From NCBI GenBank assembly GCA_947172415.1, contig OX359190.1, forward strand, positions 1,426,001-1,490,000: a DNA stretch of 64,000 nucleotides, given 5' to 3'. This document shows positions 57,017 through 64,000 of this stretch, in pieces. How positions within the stretch are numbered: the stretch's first letter is position 1; every line of letters begins with the position of its first letter. A program made the translations under genes and the position numbers. The notes under the pieces are model-generated. The model saw only the letters and a list, made by a program, of their open reading frames with translations, was not told the origin of the DNA and ran no database searches. This stretch comes from Chondrosia reniformis (taxonomy: Eukaryota > Porifera > Demospongiae > Chondrillida > Chondrillidae).

Positions 57017-60000
57017 ATGTCCGAAGATCAAGTGAGTTTATTCATTTATTCAGTTTCTCGTAAAAGTGGGCGTTACTATATAGACTCACAGTCGCTAACC
57101 TTTCACCGGTCAAAATGAGTTCAGTTTAATTTAGCGAACTACATGTTCTGCCAGTGTAAATGAAACTCGTTACAGCAAATAGTACCATTCAGCGCAGAAA
57201 ATATCTAGTCAGGTCTTGTAGCGAATAGTTCAGTCTTTGAAATGCGTCCAACTCGTCAGATTGAAATAGTGGTATTACCCGAGAGTTCTAGAGCAGTCAC
57301 ACCTTTAGCTTTCAGAGACCCTTGCCCAAAGTCTCTTTGTTTAGAATGCTGCGACACAGTTGGGTTATGTAAAACCTCGCTCAAACTAGCTAGCGAATTG
57401 CAACCTTGAAATTCGTAGGCTTCTAAGGAACACTTTAGAAAGCGAAGTACGCCGCTCGTCCATATAGTGGCAGAATGTTTAACTGGTGCGCGTTGAGGAG
57501 GTTCAGATTTAATAGACTATTAGACAGTAAACGCTGAAATGACTCTTTACATTCTGTTAAGTTGGACTTTGTACAAACAGACTGCATGATTTACAGACTG
57601 TAACTCAAAGGTTTCTTGTAATAAACTGCTACTGAAAACTTGCATATCCGTGTGTGCTAATTTATAGAGTTTCCAAGCAGACACGCTTCAATCAGTAAAT
57701 GTTTCTTATCTCAATTAGATCTTTCGCAGTGACCTCCTCAGAGCTGGAGGAGGTCATTTTCTCAACTCCACCAATATCCCCAAAATGTTGTTTGGAGCAT
57801 CCCATGCTAAAGCACTTGCACATCTTCCAAGTGTATTCGTCTATGGAGGATTATATGGAGGAACATCTGAACAGGTTCAGGTTTACAATGTTAATAACAC
57901 TAAATGGTCAACACTACCTCGACCTCCTCATTCTGAGAGTGGAGCAGCCATCATAGGAAACCAGTTTACTTTAATAGGAGGTGAAAACACTCGTGGCATT
58001 CCTACAAACGATCTAGTGACGTGGACAGGCAAAGAATGGAAAATACTATATCCTCCAATGCACACTGCCCGATCCAGACCAAGTGTTCTTGCTATTGGAG
58101 ACTTAGTAATTGTCTCTGGAGGAGTAGGAGCATATGGCAGTGTAGACACAATTGAATTCCTGGATATTAACAAAAGAATATGGATACAGTCGAATCTGAA
58201 ACCTCCTCTATCATCATACAATCACCACATGTTGGCATTGTGTGGTGAATACATTTACATCTACTACTACTGGGATAATGGATATTTTTGGAGAATGAAT
58301 AAGAAGAATTTTATGGCTTCACTCACAACAAATGATGTACATCACTGGGAACGGCTCGAGAATGCACCAGGGGGCAGTTCACTATTACAATACAGCACCC
58401 TACCAGTCCTAGTAGGTCCAAGAGGAATCTTCATTTTCGAGAAGAAGAAGAAGTGGACACGAATTAGTGAAGAAACGTCTTATCACTTCACTTGTACGGC
58501 TTCCCTCAACGGAACTACATTTCTCACATTTGGAGGAAAAGGATTATTAGGAGTAAATCAGACAAGAGCTGTACAGTACGATATTGCAGTTAAGGTTAGT
58601 AAACTTATTTAAGTATTACAAGTCTTGTTAACATTCGTTGCGCGCTTCGCGTGCACTTTCTCCTTCAAATAGAAACATTAGAAGGTTTTATTTCCTTCGT
58701 TAGAGTCACCTAACTTGTGCGCTCAGTGTACACGAAGCGCGTGTTAATGTTAACAAGACTTGTATAATTACTTTAATGTTCTCGTAAGAGTGTGTTCTAC
58801 GAACGCTCTCACGAGTTTAAGTGTTAACTTGTTTCCACTAACGAAGACTGTTAAGTCTTCTTGTTCTTTGTATTTGAAGTGAGAAAGTAGAGGAAAGCGT
58901 TCCAAGTATTATCCGCTGTAGTTAAACTCTTGATTATCGCGTGCTACGTACGTACGTATGTTAATTTCTCGTCCTGTGAACGTTCGTGTGATTAGTTATA
59001 AGATGTTGGTAGTACAGAAATGTTGGTTGTAGACACGTTTAATAAACTACTTTCTAACTCAACGAGAGTTAACTGCTAGACACGGAAGCTTCCCAAGGCG
59101 AAGTCGGCCATTTTGTTTTAGTATTCAATAAGTCTTGCCTAATTTTTGGGGCGCTGTTGTTTTTGTCTGTTATTAAAAAAAGAAGAGAGTTGCCACGTTT
59201 TTAAATTATACAGTCTGTCTTGTTCAAAGTAAGTGAAAGGTAAACAGAAGTCAAATGAATGTGTCAGTGAATGTTTAGAAGAGATGTCGGGTATTGACTG
59301 TATTACTTGGCTGAATTGACTGTTCTCTAAAGATGCTTCTTGCTAGTTTTCCTAAAGCTAAGCATCACCAACAGTATTGATTGACCTACTGACTGAATTG
59401 TGAAATGAATGTTTGTTTATAAACACAGACTGTCCCTTTGTGGGTAAACTATTGAAAAGTAATTAATGTGAAGTTAGGCAATGACAATACTCTATAGCAT
59501 TCACATGTAGCAATGGATCATCTAATTAATCAAGACCCTATTCTACTCTTATTGATAAGAGTGTGATGGAAGATAAAGATCTGTATTTATGAACCTGTAA
59601 ATGTTTTAACAAATAGTACAGCTACAGCCAAGTTGTGTTACATAATAAAGCTGTCTTGAAAGAGCCTTCAGAAGTTGTATCTAAATAGAATGTAATTCAC
59701 ACTTTGGATGGCTAAAGTAATTTGGATTAAAATTTTCCTATTTCTGTGACAATGGCTTACCTCCAAACGATAGTAAAACTGGCGTCTTTGAGTACAGCGA
59801 ATAACAGGTCGAATTGATAAAGAAAACACCATTTAGGACACTCCATAGAGGACGTTAAAGTAGTTTCTAGTTGATCACATGTGAACTGTAGCAGGCGTTT
59901 GAGGAATAATAAACTGATAACCCTCGAATTAGGATAAACTGCTTATTCATAGAATGACTTATTGGTGAGAATAGTCAATACTTCAAATATGTTAAGTGTG

Positions 60001-62990
60001 TATTACATTGTAAACACATATTACACTTAATCTTAAATGTCTATGATAGCTATACATATCTCTTCTATATCCCATGCAGGGGCCAAAGTGGTATGGCGAA
60101 GCCATAGAAAGACATGGTTCAGTTGAAGTTAACATTAGCCGTGCAATCCTCACAGGAGGCTCGCGTGTTGGTAAAACTTCACTGAAGCACTACCTGCTCC
60201 ACAACACAGCAAGAGAAGACAAAACTAGCACTGGAGTGCTGGAAGCTCCTGAAGTGGCCACCATTGCTGGGGAGCAAGATATTAGGACAGGATTTGAGGA
60301 GGAAGGCCAGGGGAAGGAAGAGGAGTATGATTTCATTAAATGTTTTGCAGCTGGTTCTTCCTGGAAAGTTTTAACAGATGAAAAGCTAGGGCAGCTTATT
60401 TCAAAGATTAAAATGGAGGAAAGGGAGGTTTTTCCAGGCAGCACTCTAGAAACCCCACCTGCCTCTCCTCCACAGGCTACATCTAATGATACCACTTTAG
60501 CTGGCGATATTGCCAAGACAACCGAGATAGCCAGTGAGACGACCAAGCCACCAACCGACACCTCCATAACCCCTCCTCCTCCTAGCCATGATACCACTGA
60601 GGCTTTAGCAGTACAAGACCCACTGGAGCTGCTACAGAAAGCCAGGGACAGCTTCCTGCAGAAGCACAATCTCTCCACTGAAGCAGAATTTGATGAAAAA
60701 GAATGCACGTTTATTTACCTCCTGGACACAGGAGGCCAGCCCTCCTTTCAGAATGTCATTCCACTCCTACTGGACTTTCCCTGCAACTTCTTGCACGTCT
60801 TTAAAGCTTCAGAGAGGTTGACAGATCCGTACATTAATGCATACTGTCAAGATGGAGTCACTGAAGTGGAGAGTGCCAACAGCCGTTCAACCTGGGAATT
60901 GATGAAGGAGTCCATTACAGCTGCCTACACAATGTCAATGAAGAGCAAGCGGCAGTTGGAAGCATTTGATATGCCTAATGAGCCCCAACTTCGCATTTTC
61001 CTTGTTGGCACTCACCTTTCCCTTCTTCCTAAAGATCCTGAAGCTGAGAGAGTTCTACTGGACCACAACAAGAAGGTTTTAGCAGAAATGGACAACAAGC
61101 CATATGACAGCAGCAGGGTATTCCCCCCAAAAGAGGTTGCCTACAAAGGTGCTGGTAGCTACTTTGTAGTGGACAGTCAGCTACAGGGAGACAGCAAACT
61201 GAAGGAGCACACTCGTAAAGCTGTAAATGTTCTTCGCTCTCTACTTTCAGATGCCAAGAATCGATTAACATTGAAAGTCCCCAAAGTTTGGTTCTGCCTG
61301 CAACTAATCACATCTATCGCAGAAAAGAAGATATGGAAGTTCACAGAACTGAAAGAGTTCTGTATCCAATGCCAATTTATCCAAGGTGTAGATGCTGATG
61401 GACAGCTCCTTGTACTGCTGAACCTATTTCACAGTCTTGGGTTCTATGTGTACTTTGAGCTGAGTGAGTACAAAGAGCAGTGGATCTGTACAGATGCAAC
61501 TTTTCTGTACAAGGAAATGTCCAAAGTACTATCACTCCAGTATAGCCCAAGTGAATCTTCAAGTCCAGAGCTACGTAACTTAAAGAAAAGTGGAGAAATT
61601 CCTGAAGCAACCTCTGAAGATTTGTTCCAACAGCTAGGTATCAATGCTGATATTCCAACAAGATGGCTCCTGGAGGTCCTGGTAAAAATAGGTATTGCAG
61701 CCAAAGTGACAAAGAAGGAGACACGCTACTTCATTCCAGCAGCCCTTCCTGAAAAGGAAATTAATCTCCCCGAACCATCTGTGGCCACTTTGGGATTCAC
61801 TTTCTCATTCCATTCAGCATTTGAATATCAGAGGTACACCTGCATACCAACTGGTCTGTTCCACAGACTGGCCGTGGACATTGCAAGCAACCGACAGGCT
61901 CTTGAGGATCAGCAGATCAAGCAAGCATACATCAGTGGAAGTCAGTGGAGGTACTGTCCCAGTCAATCTGACAGTACACAATTCTATTTCTCCCAAGAAA
62001 ATGCCCACATTGTCCTTTTCCAGAAGGGGGACCTCATTCAGCTCCAACTGCTGGTTCCTCAGTACGTTCCACAGCTTGGTCTCTCTTTGACTGAGCTCTG
62101 CAGGAGTATCAGAATGGAAATGAAAGAGCGAATTGCTTTTATAAGCAAAGCTGTTTTCGAAAGTGAGTTTCTCACCCAAAAGGCTACTTTAGAAGTAGGT
62201 GTCATCTGCCATCACCAGAATTGTAGGACCTCCAGCTTGCATCTTCTGCGATTTGAAGGTGACAACCAGAGAACAGGTCTGTGTACCAGACTGAACAAGA
62301 TGACTGGACTAACTCCAAGAGAGTCTGTTTGGGTTGCTAAGGAACAGGACAGCAACACCAATGTAAGTTTGTATAATATTATATATTCAACAAAATAGAC
62401 CTTATTACAAGTGTTACAATTATTGACTGTATATTTTACATTGCTACTGACTCTATTTAATATGCTAATTGTTATTCTTTGGACACAAGTAATTTATTGA
62501 TTTCATATCTTCTTCCGTATAGTTGAGCGTGGCTGGTAAAGTGGAATTTGATGGAGACCAGTTCCTTCTCTATAAAGACCAGTCTACCTGTACTGGAGGA
62601 CCTGAAGTTGTTAGACAGCCAACACCGTCTGCCAACTCGGGAGAGTGTGATGGTGAGGGAGGCAGTTGGAAGCAGACCTTACAGACCAAACACTGGGTTT
62701 TCCTTGTGAAAGACCTCGCCATTGGCAACATAGTCAACGAACTGTACCAGGGAGTGGGTGGAAAGCCACTAATTACAGACAAGGTGTACGATGAAATCAA
62801 AGCAGCAAAGAGCAGAGAAGAATCCAATGTAATCTTTTTCCGTCACCTCCTGAGTACTGGTACAGAGGAGACCTTGAGGCTGTTTTGTAAAGTGCTTCAA
62901 GATACATCTGTAAAGTGTCCCGTACATGAAGAGATTCTGCAGAAACTGCAAGAGGACAAGCAACTATTACTAGTAGATGGTGAGTTTTAA
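57017..62990 (+). CDS. Gene D: Kelch-Roc-COR-CARD protein
   Basis: Exons 57017-57031 (MSEDQ), 57719-58594, 60080-62362 and 62523-62990 give about 1,210 residues if the last exon reads to its TAA (LLLVDGEF). The alternative donor at 62980 could splice in phase to 63095-63163 (PCEPDKSKLAIDTN), as in gene A, but the Death exon that should follow is missing, so this route ends without the domain. The CARD is nearly that of gene B (KHWVFLVKDLAIGNIVNELY), and the intron after GECD is lost as in B, while the Roc-COR exon is nearly that of A. Gene D is thus a mosaic. Confidence 0.82.
57719..58594 (+). CDS. Gene D Kelch propeller exon
   Basis: The longest copy, 292 codons, phase 0. Distinct loops: GLYGGTSEQ after the first blade, HSESGA, GENTRGI, SRPS, GVGAYGSVDT, PLSSYNHHMLA and YYYWDNGYFWR. 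Its last loop (GKGLLGVN) equals gene A. Confidence 0.87.
58595..60079. other. Gene D intron between Kelch and Roc exons
   Basis: Nearly the same as 8334-9820, with the hairpins at about 58612-58820. No exon is seen. Confidence 0.6.
60080..62362 (+). CDS. Gene D Roc-COR exon
   Basis: The exon is 761 codons. All GTPase and COR hallmarks match gene A, with scattered changes (for example YSPSESSSP for YGPSESSSP, LEVGVICHHQNC near the end). The shared late segment TRLNKMTGLTPRE resembles gene B, so the conversion or crossover point with B probably lies near 62200. Confidence 0.88.
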
Positions 62991-63094
62991 ACAGATAATA
63001 TACGTAGATTGCTATATAACAGATGTACAAAGTAATGTGTTCAATTTATTGTACCTGTAACGTTTACATTGTCACCATTTTGTATGATTCATAG

Positions 63095-63393
63095 GTCCCT
63101 GTGAACCAGACAAATCAAAACTAGCCATAGACACCAACCTACCAATGCCAGTTACACCAGTTGGTAAGGAGGAATGCAATTTACTTTGAGATCAAGAAGA
63201 TCAAGTGAGTTTTAAACAGATATATATGTATGTATAGGTTGCTATATAACAGATGTACAAAGTAATATGTTAAATTTATAGTACCTATAACGTTTAAATT
63301 GTCACCATTTTGTATGATTCATAGGATCCTGTGAACCAGACAAATCAAAACAAGCCATGGACACCAACCTACCAATGCCAGTTACACCAGTTG
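63095..63393 (+). pseudogene. Duplicated remnant 3' exons of gene D
   Basis: Two copies of the 69-bp exon of gene A (13357-13425) are at 63095-63163 and 63325-63393, with a decayed copy of the 31-bp exon between them. The second has a weak donor (GTAATA). The Death exon is replaced by CEP70-like upstream sequence. Confidence 0.7.
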
Positions 63394-63666
63394 GTAATAA
63401 AACAAGTTTTTTTATCTTTTTTATAAAGTATGTAATTTGTTGTTTTGAATAAGAAAGAATACTCCATGTGTTTGCTCTATGTCAAAGCTGAGTAATCAGT
63501 AATCTTTGTACATCTCTCTGTTGGCATACGTCATTGGATGTAGGTGTCCATCGATCTACAATTCCCTGCAGCAGTTTAAGGTCTTGATGTAACACTTGTG
63601 TTATCGCTTATCTGAGAGAGACGAAAAATAGTTTGTAAATATGGTGTCAAGATACAACTGAAAGAG
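63394..63666. other. Upstream region of the next CEP70-like copy
   Basis: It matches 380-760 with a deletion. It marks the start of the next tandem unit. Confidence 0.6.
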
Positions 63667-64000
63667 ATGTGTCAACGTAGTTTAGAACATAAAATGGATA
63701 AGTGCGACCACTGGTCCGTTGTCAATCATCGATTAGAGGAAGCTGGCTACAGTGCAGTGAAGATCAAACCAGTCGACCCGAATAACCTTCCTTCAGAAGG
63801 TAGACTAACTACAAGTGTTTTGTGTATTTAGTGTGTAGCGAGTCCAATGAAGTATGAACCGCGCTTGTAATGTCTCTGAATACAGATGCTACCGTTTTGG
63901 ACAGTTTGGCGGCCACCTCACTGCGTGCGACTGTGCTGTGCCTTCTGGACGATATCAGCACTGGTAATGCATCCTTACTTGATAAAATACACCAGAAAGA
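63667..64000 (+). CDS. CEP70: CEP70-like 5' end, copy 4, cut by window end
   Basis: Exon 1 is 63667-63799 ([13 protein letters not shown]) and exon 2 starts at 63886 and runs off the window. Splice sites and frame are kept. Whether it is complete or another fragment cannot be told from here. Confidence 0.65.

Overview
This window looks like nuclear DNA of an early-branching animal, most likely a demosponge. It is AT-rich, with short spliced introns (about 80 bp to 2.3 kb, GT-AG) that usually join in a consistent reading phase. It carries animal-type genes (CEP70-like, alkylglycerol monooxygenase, semaphorin/PSI-type membrane protein) next to Roc-COR proteins with death-fold domains. The organism call is inference from gene content; no database search was possible. 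All recognised genes are on the + strand.

The window is a rearranged tandem array. Four paralogous genes encode Kelch-propeller + Roc GTPase + COR + CARD proteins. Gene A (6774-13835) ends in CARD plus Death domain. Gene B (19880-29588) has a new N-terminus: a CARD-like domain, an unidentified helical region and a coiled coil. Gene C (37900-43953) ends in CARD. Gene D (57017-62990) ends in CARD, with decayed 3' exons to 63393. Each Kelch domain lies on one exon of 840-876 bp and each Roc-COR on one exon of 2241-2283 bp. Genes A, C and D start with a 5-6 codon exon behind a shared upstream block with ETS-like and YY1-like motifs.

Between them lie copies of a CEP70-like gene: 5' fragments at 764-1527 and 15044-15796, a complete nine-exon copy at 44165-52029, and a further start at 63667 cut by the window end. 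There are also 5'-truncated AGMO copies (2130-4469 frameshifted, 16137-18680 intact in its remaining exons, 55531-55729 last exon only), and a semaphorin/PSI-type transmembrane gene (33427-36907) with a broken copy at 53521-55288. The basic unit is CEP70 5' end, AGMO 3' half, then Kelch-Roc gene; the window's first bases match the start of the next unit near 13864.

Non-coding DNA is rich in repeats: minisatellites of 17, 26, 42 and 47 bp, a TCCA array and a GTAGGAGG array, several touching splice sites; a perfect 115-bp-arm palindrome; three MITE-like elements with terminal inverted repeats; and a tRNA-derived SINE. 

The leading candidate for an undescribed system is the Kelch-Roc-COR-CARD/Death family: a propeller sensor, a GTPase switch and a death-fold effector, tandemly duplicated, with length and sequence variation concentrated in propeller loops and with exchanged N- and C-terminal modules. 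This resembles the logic of NLR innate immune receptors, but function is inferred only.
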